Both the position numbers and the translations under genes were made by a program. Of a stretch of DNA of 64,000 nucleotides, positions 44,476-53,579 are shown one piece after another. The notes under the pieces are model-generated. The model made no database searches and had not been told where the DNA came from. It worked only from the letters and a program-made list of their open reading frames with translations. The DNA comes from Sulfuriferula sp047300855 (GTDB lineage Bacteria; Pseudomonadota; Gammaproteobacteria; Burkholderiales; Sulfuriferulaceae): positions 1,054,001-1,118,000 of the forward strand of contig NZ_CP170197.1 in assembly GCF_047300855.1 (NCBI RefSeq), in the 5' to 3' direction. Positions within the stretch are counted from its first letter, which is position 1; each line of letters begins with the position of its first letter.

Positions 44476-44973
44476 ATGCGTAAAAATCATCATGGTTTTA
44501 CCTTGATCGAACTGGTCGTCGTCATCGCGATCATCGGGATACTCGCGGCGACAGCTTTGCCGCGCTATATCAACCTGCAGACCCAGGCGCGTGCAGCCAA
44601 GGCGCAAGCGATTTACGGAGCCGTTAGATCAGCTTCCGCACTGGCGCGTGCCAATTGCATGGTGGATCTGGCGGGGCTGACTACGCCTTCCACCTGTACG
44701 GTAACTGGTGGCACAACCAATATGGACGGAACAGCCGTTGCCATGGTTAACCAGTACCCCGACGCGACCGCCGCCGGCATTATTGCCGCAGCGCAACTGA
44801 ATGCGACGAATGATGCGGTAACCATTACAGCGGGTGCCACTCCGACCGATCCGATAGTGATCGACATTAACGGAGGCACTTCACCGAACTGCCGGATTTC
44901 CTATACCGCCGCTACCGTTACAGGCGGAGTTCTGGTTGCGCCAGTCATCACATCGACGACTTCAGGTTGTTAA
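44476..44973 (+). CDS. mshB: MSHA-family pilin (MshB-like)
   Basis: A 165-residue type IV prepilin. A short positively charged leader (MRKNHHG) is cleaved before FTLIELVVVIAIIGILAATALP. Glu5 is present, and the C terminus has cysteines that could form the D-region disulfide (SPNC and SGC). It is preceded by GGAGG and a sigma-54-like promoter. Whether it is MshB or MshA by strict orthology is unclear; the second pilin gene follows 86 bases later. Confidence 0.75.
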   Translation: MRKNHHGFTLIELVVVIAIIGILAATALPRYINLQTQARAAKAQAIYGAVRSASALARANCMVDLAGLTTPSTCTVTGGTTNMDGTAVAMVNQYPDATAAGIIAAAQLNATNDAVTITAGATPTDPIVIDINGGTSPNCRISYTAATVTGGVLVAPVITSTTSGC

Positions 44974-44994
44974 GGAAGGCGCCTATGCAGGTAC

Positions 44995-45010
44995 AGGCAT
45001 GTTAATTGCT
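44995..45010 (+). promoter_or_regulatory. Sigma-54-like promoter upstream of the second pilin gene
   Basis: AGGCATGTTAATTGCT matches TGGCACG-N4-TTGCT at all but two positions, with GG and GC exactly 10 bases apart. It lies about 50 bases before the ATG of the 45059 gene. Confidence 0.65.
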
Positions 45011-45058
45011 GAGATGTATTCAGAGACATTTTTTATTCAAAATTAAAGGAGTTGAATG

Positions 45059-45436
45059 ATGCGTAAAGTACAAGCAGGTTTTACCTTGATCGAACTGGTC
45101 GTGGTGATCGTTATTCTCGGGATTTTGTCTGCGGTGGCACTACCAAAGTTTATTGATATGAGTAGTGATGCAAGTACTGCAGCACTTAAAGGGGTGGTCG
45201 GCGCCATTAGTTCAGCAAGCGCTATTAATTATGCAGCCAGAAGCGCAAATAGCTCAAAAGGTTCGGCAACTATTGGGCTTACTTGTGAGACGGCGGCCAC
45301 TGCAATATTGCAAGGCGGAATCCCTACTGGATATACGCTGGATAATACTGCTGTGCTCGTAGCAGGAGATAACAGCTGCGTGGTTACCCAAACCTCTGGT
45401 GGTGCTACAGCAAACGCAGACATTATCGGCATTTAA
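45059..45436 (+). CDS. mshA: MSHA major pilin-like protein
   Basis: A 125-residue prepilin. The leader MRKVQAG is cleaved before FTLIELVVVIVILGILSAVALP. The second of two adjacent ATGs (45059) is chosen because AAAGGAG is 7 bases upstream. Two cysteines (LTCETA and NSCVV) could form a disulfide loop. It is shorter than typical MshA (about 170 residues), so it may be a compact or minor pilin, and the mshA name is by position. A cluster of REP-like hairpins follows. Confidence 0.7.
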   Translation: MRKVQAGFTLIELVVVIVILGILSAVALPKFIDMSSDASTAALKGVVGAISSASAINYAARSANSSKGSATIGLTCETAATAILQGGIPTGYTLDNTAVLVAGDNSCVVTQTSGGATANADIIGI

Positions 45437-45542
45437 TGCGGCACGCGTAGGGCGCACTAGCACAGCGTATTGCGCCGCATGGATGTCCATGCAAATGCTC
45501 TCACCCAGGTACTGGCGCATTATGCCTTCGGGCTAATGCGCC
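45436..45542. repeat. REP-like palindromes after the pilin gene
   Basis: Two hairpins. GGCGCA (45451-45456) pairs with TGCGCC (45471-45476), with further pairing of outer ATGCGGC and GCCGCAT. A second stem GGCGCATTA (45514-45522) pairs with TAATGCGCC (45534-45542), then GCC/GGC around a UUCG tetraloop. Such short palindromes recur between genes in many proteobacteria and may act as a terminator or mRNA stabiliser. Confidence 0.65.
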
Positions 45543-45605
45543 TTACGCATTGTTAGCTGGACGACTTTTTTTCGGGACAGGCAGCGATGGAATTGATGGG
45601 CTGAT

Positions 45606-46106
45606 ATGCTGATGCACCTTACACGATTGTCCCGGCAAACCGGCCTCCATGTGCTTAGCAAATCAGCTTCCGGCTTCACCCTCATCGAGCTCATCGTGGT
45701 CATGGTCATCATCGGCATACTTGCCGTTGCTGTTATTCCTCGTTTTTTCGATCGTCAAACTTTTGACAGTCGCGGATTCAATGATGAAACGCTGGCCGCA
45801 TTGCGCTATGCCCAGAAAGCGGCAATCGCCCAGCGCCGCACGGTGTGCGTGAGCTTCAGCTCAACCAGCGTTACCCTCACCATGGCTTCAGTTGCCGGCT
45901 CACCGATCTGTGACATCAATCTGGCTGGGCCAGCCGGTACCAGCCCTTTTCTGGTCACAGCACACTCAGGCGTAACGTTTACCGGTACTCCAACCCCTTT
46001 CCAGTTCAACGCGCTCGGGCAGGCCAGCATCGGTCAAACCATGCAGGTGAATGGGGCATCGGGCAGCATCATAGTCGAACAGGACACCGGCTATGTCCAT
46101 TCCTAG
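45606..46106 (+). CDS. mshC: MSHA minor pilin MshC-like (GspH-type)
   Basis: A 166-residue pseudopilin. The leader ends at ...SASG before FTLIELIVVMVIIGILAVAVIP (cleavage after residue 23). A GspH-like beta region follows (FNDETLAALRYAQKAAIAQRRTVCVSF), the usual minor-pilin start after the helix. An ATG six bases downstream is a possible alternative start. It overlaps mshD by 14 bases, consistent with coupled translation. Confidence 0.82.
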   Translation: MLMHLTRLSRQTGLHVLSKSASGFTLIELIVVMVIIGILAVAVIPRFFDRQTFDSRGFNDETLAALRYAQKAAIAQRRTVCVSFSSTSVTLTMASVAGSPICDINLAGPAGTSPFLVTAHSGVTFTGTPTPFQFNALGQASIGQTMQVNGASGSIIVEQDTGYVHS

Positions 46107-46653
46107 CAGCTACCGGCAGGCTGGCCTTTCGCTGATCGAACTGGTGATGTTCATCGTCATCGTCGGCGTCGCAGTCGCAGGTGTGCTGTCGGTGATGAAC
46201 GTCACCACACAGCACAGCGCCGATCCCATGGTGCGCAAGCAGGCTCTGGCGATTGCCGAGGCCTTGCTGGAAGAGATCGAGTTGCAGCCCTTTACTTACT
46301 GTTTTCCCACTGATCCGCTGGCGCTGACCGCGAGCAGTGCGAGTAGCTGTACTGGCGGTGTGGCGGGTTCGGAAGATACGCTGCCCGCGACGGCCAGAGT
46401 AACGAGTCCCCGCAATGCCAACAACGTATCCGACTACACGAATTTCTCCATGCCTTCCATCGTGGATATAACCGGTAGCCCGATTACCGGGCTCGGCGCA
46501 TATGCCGCCAGCGTCAGTATCGCCCAGGTAGGTACAAGTTTTTCTTTGCCTGCTACCGATGTTTTGCAAATCGATGTGCGCGTGGTTTCCGGCAGCACCG
46601 ACATCACCCTCACCGGCTATCGTTTCCGCTATGCGCCGAATGCGGTGCCATGA
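46093..46653 (+). CDS. mshD: MSHA minor pilin MshD-like
   Basis: A 186-residue prepilin. The leader MSIPSSYRQAG is followed by LSLIELVMFIVIVGVAVAGVLSV. It has the MshD-type LAIAEALLEEIELQPFTYC segment after the helix and a long, Ser/Thr-rich C-terminal region. It is cotranscribed with mshC and followed 4 bases later by mshO. Confidence 0.82.
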   Translation: MSIPSSYRQAGLSLIELVMFIVIVGVAVAGVLSVMNVTTQHSADPMVRKQALAIAEALLEEIELQPFTYCFPTDPLALTASSASSCTGGVAGSEDTLPATARVTSPRNANNVSDYTNFSMPSIVDITGSPITGLGAYAASVSIAQVGTSFSLPATDVLQIDVRVVSGSTDITLTGYRFRYAPNAVP

Positions 46654-46657
46654 CGAA

Positions 46658-47479
46658 ATGATGACAACCATGACCAAAACCCAACGCGGATTCACCCTGA
46701 TCGAGGCGATCATCGTGATCACCATTACCGGTATCATCGCCGGGATGGTAGCGGTGTTTATCCGCGCGCCGGTGCAGGGCTATTTCGATTCAGCACGGCG
46801 TGCCGAACTGACCGATATTGCGGATACCGCTCAGCGCCGCATCTCGCGCGACCTGCATCTGGCGTTGCCGAACAGCGTGCGCGTGAGCGGAGGCAATTAT
46901 CTGGAGTTTCTGCAAACCAGCGGCGGCGGGCGTTATCGGGCCGAGGTAGATAATAGCGGGGCGGGAGATATTCTGGATTTCACTACCCTTGACAATAGCT
47001 TTGATGTGCTAGGCCCACCTGTCTCGACGGTGCCAGGCGCACAAAATCTGGTCGCAGTGTACAACTTGGGAATTTCGGGTGCGGATGCTTATAAGGGCGA
47101 CAACACCAGTCCCATTAGCACTGCTGGCAGCAATGTCAAGATTGCAGACAAGCAGTTCCCGTTCGCTTCGCCTGCCAACCGCTTTCAGATTATTTCCTAC
47201 CCGGTCTCCTACGTCTGCGCCGGGGTGGGAACGGATGCCAGTGGCAACGGCACCGGTACACTCACGCGCTACTGGAATTATCCCATCCAGGCAAGCCAGC
47301 CCACCAGTTTTACTACACCGGGAGCGCTGTTGGCCAAGAATGTTTCGGGTTGCAATTTTAACTACGATCAGCAGGTGATTACCCAGCGCGCGGGTCTGGT
47401 ATCGGCCTGGCTGCAGGTTACCCAAAACAACGAAAGCGTGAGCCTGTATTACGAGGTGCATGTCAGCAATGTGCCCTGA
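46658..47479 (+). CDS. mshO: MSHA minor pilin MshO-like
   Basis: A 273-residue prepilin. The leader MMTTMTKTQRG is cleaved before FTLIEAIIVITITGIIAGMVAVF. The PulJ-like minor-pilin core follows (SARRAELTDIADTAQRRISRDLHLALPNSVR), the typical MshO pattern. The ATG at 46658 lies 4 bases after the mshD stop; ATGs at 46661 and 46670 are alternatives. It overlaps mshP by 20 bases. Confidence 0.82.
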   Translation: MMTTMTKTQRGFTLIEAIIVITITGIIAGMVAVFIRAPVQGYFDSARRAELTDIADTAQRRISRDLHLALPNSVRVSGGNYLEFLQTSGGGRYRAEVDNSGAGDILDFTTLDNSFDVLGPPVSTVPGAQNLVAVYNLGISGADAYKGDNTSPISTAGSNVKIADKQFPFASPANRFQIISYPVSYVCAGVGTDASGNGTGTLTRYWNYPIQASQPTSFTTPGALLAKNVSGCNFNYDQQVITQRAGLVSAWLQVTQNNESVSLYYEVHVSNVP

Positions 47480-47894
47480 CCGGAACCGCTCCATTACCCA
47501 CGCCACCCAGCGCGGTTTCGCCATCGTCGCCGCGATTTTTCTGGTGGTCGTGCTGGCCGCCCTGGTCGCGTTCATGCTGACTTTCTCCAGCGTGCAGCAC
47601 ATCACCTCGGCACAGGATGTACAAGGCACCCGAGCCTATCAGGCAGCGCGTACCGGTATCGAATGGGGTGCCTATCAAGTGTTGATCAGCTCAAAATGCC
47701 AATCCAGCACGTCGTTAACGGCAGGCGGTACGCAGGCCGGATTCAGCATCGTAGTGCAGTGCAATCAATTCCCTTCCACTACGGAAGGCGGCAATGCGGT
47801 GAACATGTATCAGATCATTTCAACTGCCAGCCAGGGAACGGTAGGCGGCGCCACGTATGTGGAACGGCAATTGCAAGCGACGATAGGAAAATGA
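47460..47894 (+). CDS. mshP: MSHA pilus protein MshP-like
   Basis: A 144-residue protein with a prepilin-like N terminus (QRGFAIVAAIFLVVVLAALVAF), but Ala instead of the usual Glu at position 5 after cleavage. This is typical of MshP/PilX-type components that may enter the pilus without a Glu5-dependent contact. A conserved TRAYQAARTGIEWGAYQV block follows. An alternative start is the ATG at 47469. Confidence 0.78.
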   Translation: MSAMCPDRNRSITHATQRGFAIVAAIFLVVVLAALVAFMLTFSSVQHITSAQDVQGTRAYQAARTGIEWGAYQVLISSKCQSSTSLTAGGTQAGFSIVVQCNQFPSTTEGGNAVNMYQIISTASQGTVGGATYVERQLQATIGK

Positions 47895-47946
47895 ACACCT
47901 ATACGAACACTTTTACAGGGGCCCTGTGGGTAAAAGGGGCAGGTCG

Positions 47947-50900
47947 ATGATGAAGCGATTTTACGCGCTGGGTAGCTTATGGGTAGTGGCATTGCTGTTT
48001 GCATTGCCGGCGCAGGCGGCGATTTCCTTGGTCGGGAGCAGCGCCACTGTAACAGGCGGAGGTGGGGGTGCCACGAGTACGTCATTGTCGGTAAACGTAC
48101 CGGTGGGTGTCGCCGCAGGCGATGTGATGCTGGCACAGGTCAGCGTGCACAGCGGGTCAACGGCAACGACGATTTCCGCCCCTTCTGGCTGGACGTTGAT
48201 CGTCGCTGATAACGGCGGCGCGGTGGTACAGGCGTTGTACTATAAGGTGGCAGGTGTCGAGCCAGTAAGCTATTCCTGGGGTTTCAGTTCTTCCCAGCGC
48301 GCTGCTGCGGGAATCATCGCCTATCGCGGCGTGGACAGCACGGCTCCGATCGATGTTTTCAGCACTCATACCGGCAATGGCACGTCTGTGCTGGCAAAGG
48401 CGGTCACGACTACGGTTAGCGACGCGCAACTGGTTGGTTTTTACACTACAGCTGACGCATCGAGCTTCCTGGCGCCTGCCGGAATGACGGAGCAATATGA
48501 TGTCGCCACCGCCGCCGGGCCGAACGGAATTACCATCGAAGCTGCTGATGCAACGCAGGCTTCGGCAGGAAATTCCAGTAACAAGACCGCGACGTCGTCA
48601 AGCAGCGTGAATAACATCGGACAGCTGATCGCCCTGAAACTGGCGGCAGTACTATTGGCGGATTATCACTTCGATGAGTGCTCTTATTCCGGCGTCGGCA
48701 ACGAAGTGATTGATTCCACCGGTACTTATAACGCCCAGGCAAAGAACGGATTGAACACCTCAACACCGGGTCAGGTGCAGCGCTATGGAAATTTCAATAG
48801 CTACAGCACCTGGGCTCAGCCATCCACTTCAATTCCATTGACGGCGGGGGACTGGTCGCTCAGCGTCTGGTTCCAGACGCCATTCATCTCAACCCAGCGA
48901 TACCATGTCCTTGCGTCCACATCCGGCAACGGAGATTTGTTGTACCTGGATCGTAACAACAATTATCAGTGGGGAGTTTTTACGTATAGCCCCACTAATG
49001 ATGTAAGTGGAAATTTCCAGTTCGGGACACTTGCCAACGGCTGGCACCATCTTGCGCTTATCGGGCAGGCAGGAAAGAGCTACCTTTATATAGACGGTTC
49101 TTTGCGTGATCAAGTCAATCTGCAAACCAACGGTAATCTGGCTTATATAGGAACCTCCTACGACTACGTCAACACATCTGCCGCACAAGGCTTCGGTGCA
49201 CCGCTTGATGAAATGCGGGTTTATGCCAATGCCCTGAACGCCACCCAAATTTCGACCATTTATAATAATCAACTCGCGGGCCTCAATGCAGACGGTAGCA
49301 CTCGACCGGTGGTAATCTGTTCCGGTTCGCAGCCCGGCGGCTTCAATGCATATGAGACTTCCACAGCGTCCGGCGCAATCACGGGTGTGATTCAGACCAA
49401 GGTTGCCGGGTCGCCGTTCAATCTGGACCTGATTGCGCTCAATACGACGAAAAGCGCGCTCCTCACCACTTTTACTGGTGCGGTCAAAGTGGAATTGCTG
49501 GACGCCAGTTCGGGTGGGGTGCTCGACTCGAATGGCTGCAATGCGAGCTGGGCTACCATTCAGACTTTGCCTACTAATCCGACTTACGCTGCTGCAGATA
49601 ATGGGCGCAAAACGGTGGCTTTTCAGGAAAATAACGCTTGGCGTAATGTGCGGGTGCGCATTTCCTATCCGGCGTCTGGCTCGCCAACAACCATTGGTTG
49701 TTCCACTGATAATTTCGCTATCCGGCCGGCCAGTTTTAGTAACGTGAGCGTGAGCGACGCTAATTGGGGTGCGTCGGGAACCGCGCGAACTTTGTATAAC
49801 ACCGCCGTTTCGGGCGGCAACGTTCACAAGGCAGGGCAGCCATTTACTGTCAATGCCACCGCTGTGAATGGTCTGGGTAATACTACTAGCAACTACACAG
49901 GTACTCCTGCGGCAAGCGTGACAGCTTGCCTACTCCCGACCGGGTGCACGGCGGGTGCATTTAGCCCGGGTAGCTGGAACGCGGCATCCGGTAGCGTGAC
50001 TAGCAATACCGCGATTTATAGCGAGGTTGGAGCATTCACTATGCGGTTAGTGGATTCTGGTTTCGCTAGCGTCGATGCTAATGATGGCACTCCTCAGACC
50101 TGCGCAGGGGGGTATGTTTGCTCAGGAGCGCTGAATGTGGGGCGCTTTGTGCCCGATCATTTCAGCGTGACAGGAAGCAATACGCCATCATTCAAGACCT
50201 TCAACGACACCGTCTGCACCTCGCGTTCGTTTACGTATATTGGTCAAGGATTCGGCTATATCACCGCTCCTCAGGCGCTGATTACTGCTCAGAATGCCGC
50301 TGGTGCCACGACACAGAATTATACTGGCAGTCTGTGGCGGCCTGCAGCCGCATATGCCTATAGCAGCCCTTCCGGGACATTGGATACCGGCCTGGCTACC
50401 CTGCCGACTATTACCTCAAACAATGACGGGACCGGCAGCGAAAATGTCAACAGTACCGATCTGCTGGCCTATGTGCGCAGCCTGACCACACCGCAGGCGC
50501 CTTTCAATGCCAATATTTCCCTGAACCTGAGTGTTACTGATGCCAGTGAAGTGGGGGTGGCAGGAAATGGCACCATCAACACGACGACACCGGCAATTTT
50601 CAATGGCACGGGCAGTGGTATTGCTTTCGATTCCGGCAATCTGTTCCGCTATGGCCGACTCAGGCTGAGCAATGCGTTTGGTTCGGAGTTGCTGGATTTG
50701 CCGATCCCGGCTGAAGCGCAATATTGGAATGGGACAGTTTTTGTCACCAATGCGGCAGATAACTGCACGATTATCACCGCCACCAATATTGCCATGGGTA
50801 ATTATTTGACCAATCTGAGCGCTTGCGAAACTGCGGTTTCCGTTAGCGGACGGCTGAGTGGCGGAAAGAGCAGCAACCTGAAACTGGTGAAACCCGGCGC

Positions 50901-51129
50901 GGGCAATAACGGCAGCGTGGATCTGACGGTGAATCTGGGTGCCAGCGCTACCGGTCCGACCTGCGTGGCACCACTGCCAACCACTCAACAAGCCGTAACG
51001 GCGGCAAACCAGTCTTATCTGCAAGGCAAATGGTCGGGCACAAACTATAACCAGAATCCGCACGGACGCGCCACATTTGGCATTTATAAAAACGCAAACG
51101 ATTTCATTTACATACGTGAAATGTATTAG
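47947..51129 (+). CDS. mshQ: Large MSHA-associated surface protein MshQ-like (LamG and DUF6701)
   Basis: A 1060-residue secreted protein. The signal peptide MMKRFYALGSLWVVALLFA ends before AISLVG at about residue 24. Residues 237-440 form a LamG/concanavalin-like beta sandwich (YHFDECSY, WSLSVWFQT, HHLALIGQAGKSYLYIDG). The rest is Ser/Thr/Asn-rich beta-sheet sequence with repeated NFAIRPASFSN and FVPDHFSVTG-type blocks, as in MshQ/DUF6701 proteins. It is placed at the end of the pilin cluster, so a tip adhesin is plausible but inferred. The ATG at 47947 has GGGCAGG upstream. Confidence 0.8.
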   Translation: MMKRFYALGSLWVVALLFALPAQAAISLVGSSATVTGGGGGATSTSLSVNVPVGVAAGDVMLAQVSVHSGSTATTISAPSGWTLIVADNGGAVVQALYYKVAGVEPVSYSWGFSSSQRAAAGIIAYRGVDSTAPIDVFSTHTGNGTSVLAKAVTTTVSDAQLVGFYTTADASSFLAPAGMTEQYDVATAAGPNGITIEAADATQASAGNSSNKTATSSSSVNNIGQLIALKLAAVLLADYHFDECSYSGVGNEVIDSTGTYNAQAKNGLNTSTPGQVQRYGNFNSYSTWAQPSTSIPLTAGDWSLSVWFQTPFISTQRYHVLASTSGNGDLLYLDRNNNYQWGVFTYSPTNDVSGNFQFGTLANGWHHLALIGQAGKSYLYIDGSLRDQVNLQTNGNLAYIGTSYDYVNTSAAQGFGAPLDEMRVYANALNATQISTIYNNQLAGLNADGSTRPVVICSGSQPGGFNAYETSTASGAITGVIQTKVAGSPFNLDLIALNTTKSALLTTFTGAVKVELLDASSGGVLDSNGCNASWATIQTLPTNPTYAAADNGRKTVAFQENNAWRNVRVRISYPASGSPTTIGCSTDNFAIRPASFSNVSVSDANWGASGTARTLYNTAVSGGNVHKAGQPFTVNATAVNGLGNTTSNYTGTPAASVTACLLPTGCTAGAFSPGSWNAASGSVTSNTAIYSEVGAFTMRLVDSGFASVDANDGTPQTCAGGYVCSGALNVGRFVPDHFSVTGSNTPSFKTFNDTVCTSRSFTYIGQGFGYITAPQALITAQNAAGATTQNYTGSLWRPAAAYAYSSPSGTLDTGLATLPTITSNNDGTGSENVNSTDLLAYVRSLTTPQAPFNANISLNLSVTDASEVGVAGNGTINTTTPAIFNGTGSGIAFDSGNLFRYGRLRLSNAFGSELLDLPIPAEAQYWNGTVFVTNAADNCTIITATNIAMGNYLTNLSACETAVSVSGRLSGGKSSNLKLVKPGAGNNGSVDLTVNLGASATGPTCVAPLPTTQQAVTAANQSYLQGKWSGTNYNQNPHGRATFGIYKNANDFIYIREMY

Positions 51130-51223
51130 CAGAAATAGTTGGCGTACTGCGGAAAAAAGAGGGTTATCGCGTAGAGCAGCTGGATGTATTCGGGTGAATT
51201 GAAGTGGGAAAGGCAAAAGCCAA

Positions 51224-51252
51224 TTGACAACAATGGCTTATTGTTTTAATTT
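51224..51252 (+). promoter_or_regulatory. Promoter before mshI
   Basis: TTGACA (51224-51229) and TAATTT (51247-51252) with a 17-base spacer, just upstream of the mshI start. This would allow mshI-to-mshN to be expressed separately from the pilin block. Confidence 0.55.
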
Positions 51253-51280
51253 CAAGTGGTTTTTACAAATGGCTGTGGGC

Positions 51281-52231
51281 ATGCGTCTATTCTCGAAAAC
51301 AACAAAAACTGCCGGCTGGTTGTCCATCAATATTGAGGAGGATGGCATTTATATGGCGCATGTCACGCCCGTACCAGCCGCCCTGTCCCAGGTGGAGCTG
51401 GTCGCTTTTTATCCCGCCGATGAATCGCAAGTCCAACCCACAATGGAAAAAATAGCCAAGGAATTGCACGTCGATCGTTATGAGTGCACGAATTTGCTGA
51501 ATCCCGGCGAGTATCAGCTGTTATCCGTGGATACGCCAAACGTTCCGCAAGAGGAACTCAAAACGGCAATTCGCTGGCGCTTGAAGGACATGCTGGATTT
51601 TCATATCGATGATGCGACCATCGACGTGCTGGATATTCCGGGCGATAAAAACGCACCCGAGCGCAAAGGCTCGATGTATGCGGTCGCGGCGCATTCTCCA
51701 TTCATCAGGCAGCGCCAGACGCTATTCGAACAACTCAAAATTCCGTTGAGCGTCATCGATATTCCGGAAATGGCGCAACGCAATATTTCGGCCTTGCTGG
51801 AGCCGCAAGATCGTGGCCTGGCATTACTTTCCTTTGACAAGGCAGGCGGTTTGCTCACTATCACTTTCGCCGGTGAACTGTATCTGTCGCGGCGCTTTGA
51901 CGTGACCCTGGAACAATTGCAGCAGACGGATATTACCCAGAAAAATGCGTGTTATGACCGGGTCACTCTGGAACTGCAGCGCTCGTTCGATCATTTTGAA
52001 CGCCAGTTCAGATTTATTGCGGTCGCCAAGCTGATGCTTGCGCCTTTGGGCGAAGGGAGTGCCGGTTTGCAGGAATATCTGGCTGCCAATTTATACATGC
52101 CGGTTGAAACCTTCAATCTGGATGCTGTTCTGGATATTTCCAAAGTGCCGGAACTGGAGCAGGCCTCACAACAGCAGCGTTATTTCATGGCGCTGGGTGC
52201 GGCGCTGCGACAAGAGGTAAAGGTGCTGTGA
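51281..52231 (+). CDS. mshI: MSHA biogenesis protein MshI (PilM-like)
   Basis: A protein of about 316 residues predicted to have an actin-like PilM fold (LLSVDTPNVPQEELKTAIRWRLKDML is characteristic). It likely interacts with the PilN-like protein that follows. The start at 51281 (MRLFSKTTKTAGWLSINIEE) is preferred: an open frame begins at 51224, but that lies on the -35 box of the proposed promoter. The stop overlaps the next GTG start by 4 bases. Confidence 0.8.
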   Translation: MRLFSKTTKTAGWLSINIEEDGIYMAHVTPVPAALSQVELVAFYPADESQVQPTMEKIAKELHVDRYECTNLLNPGEYQLLSVDTPNVPQEELKTAIRWRLKDMLDFHIDDATIDVLDIPGDKNAPERKGSMYAVAAHSPFIRQRQTLFEQLKIPLSVIDIPEMAQRNISALLEPQDRGLALLSFDKAGGLLTITFAGELYLSRRFDVTLEQLQQTDITQKNACYDRVTLELQRSFDHFERQFRFIAVAKLMLAPLGEGSAGLQEYLAANLYMPVETFNLDAVLDISKVPELEQASQQQRYFMALGAALRQEVKVL

Positions 52232-52866
52232 GCCAACAGATCAACCTCTACAATCCGCTGTTCCGCAAACAGGAGAAATATTTCTCCACCGTAACCATGA
52301 TGCAGGCGCTTGGCCTCATCCTGCTGGGTTCGTTGCTGGTTTACGGTTACGCCTGGTATCGCACCGCCGGACTGGAACAGCGCTCCGTGCAGACTGAAAA
52401 ATCCTTCCAGGCCACGCAGGTACAGCTGGCGCAGGCTTCCGCTTCGTTTGGACCACGCCATCCCAGTAAATTACTGCAGGATGAAGTCGTGCAGATGGAT
52501 AACGATGTTAAAGCGCGCCATCAAATTATCGAGCTGCTGGGCAAAGGGGAACTGGGCAATACCCAGGGGTTTTCCGAATATCTGCGTGCGCTCTCGCGGC
52601 AGACGCTGAGCGGGTTATGGATTACCGGTTTCCACGTAACAGGCCTGGGTAGCAACATGGCGATCAATGGCCGAACCCTGCAGGCGGAGCTGGTGCCTGT
52701 TTTCATCAGTCGTCTGAAAAAAGAACCTGTGCTGGCAGGGAAGACATTCAGCATGCTGGAAATGCGCCTGCCCCAAGCCGAAAAAACGGCAGATGGAAAA
52801 CCGGCGCCGCTGCCCCCGTATATCGAATTCAGCCTGAGCAAGACAAAAGCGGAGCCCGCCAAATGA
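52228..52866 (+). CDS. PilN-like MSHA assembly protein
   Basis: A 212-residue single-pass membrane protein: cytoplasmic MSQQINLYNPLFRKQEKYF, then a membrane helix (about 26-45), a coiled coil and a periplasmic alpha-beta domain. INLYNP is the conserved PilN motif that docks on PilM/MshI. It starts with GTG and overlaps mshI and mshJ by 4 bases each. In some loci this gene is called mshI2; it is named by function here. Confidence 0.8.
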   Translation: MSQQINLYNPLFRKQEKYFSTVTMMQALGLILLGSLLVYGYAWYRTAGLEQRSVQTEKSFQATQVQLAQASASFGPRHPSKLLQDEVVQMDNDVKARHQIIELLGKGELGNTQGFSEYLRALSRQTLSGLWITGFHVTGLGSNMAINGRTLQAELVPVFISRLKKEPVLAGKTFSMLEMRLPQAEKTADGKPAPLPPYIEFSLSKTKAEPAK

Positions 52867-53579
52867 GCGCCCTGAAAGCACAATGGCAAGCTTGGGCAGA
52901 GCGTATTGATGCAATGAGCTTGCGCGAACGCGCCCTGATCTTTCTTGCAGTCGCGATGGTGCTGATCGTGCTGGTGAATACCCTGCTCATCAATCCTTTG
53001 TTGACGCGGCATAAAAAATTGCAGCAACAGATTGCTCAGACCCAAGAAAAAACCAGTGCGATGCAGAGGCAAATCCAGACCTTGGTGAATAGCTGGAATG
53101 TCGATCCGGATGTCGCTTTGCGCGCACGTCTTGCGCAACTGCGGGAACAATCCGAGCGGACGGGGAAAACGCTTGAAGACATACAAAGCGGGCTGGTACC
53201 ACCCCAGCGGATACCGGTGCTGCTGGAAGATATCCTGAAGCACAACCGCTCGTTGCGGCTGGTGGCATTAAAGACCCTACCGGTAACCGTTTTGGGCGAG
53301 CCTGACACTGCTGCAACCGGCAAGACGCCAGGCGAGGCCGACAAACCAGCGCAACCACAAAAACCGGCCACACCTGAAAGCCTGGTATATAAACACGGGG
53401 TCGAGATTACGCTGGAAGGCAGCTATCTGGATCTGTTGCGCTATCTGACCGAGATGGAATCGCTGCCCTGGCACATGTTCTGGGGAAAGGCGGATCTGGA
53501 TGTGGAGAAATATCCCAAGGTGACGCTTACCTTGCGACTGTATACCTTGAGCCTGGATAAGGCATGGCTGGCAATATGA
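52863..53579 (+). CDS. mshJ: MSHA biogenesis protein MshJ (PilO-like)
   Basis: A 238-residue inner-membrane protein with one helix (about 25-45) followed by a periplasmic coiled coil and a PilO-type ferredoxin-like domain ending LPWHMFWGKADLDVEKYPKV. It would pair with the PilN-like protein to align the platform with the secretin. Its stop overlaps a possible mshK ATG (ATGA). Confidence 0.8.
   Translation: MSALKAQWQAWAERIDAMSLRERALIFLAVAMVLIVLVNTLLINPLLTRHKKLQQQIAQTQEKTSAMQRQIQTLVNSWNVDPDVALRARLAQLREQSERTGKTLEDIQSGLVPPQRIPVLLEDILKHNRSLRLVALKTLPVTVLGEPDTAATGKTPGEADKPAQPQKPATPESLVYKHGVEITLEGSYLDLLRYLTEMESLPWHMFWGKADLDVEKYPKVTLTLRLYTLSLDKAWLAI

Noticed and set aside
51205..51255. Third degenerate copy of the A/T-rich repeat upstream of mshI (AAAGGCAAAAG ... 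TATTGTTTTAATTTC)
   Set aside because: Similarity is short and broken, and the same bases fit a normal TTGACA-17-TAATTT promoter. It is better explained as a promoter region.
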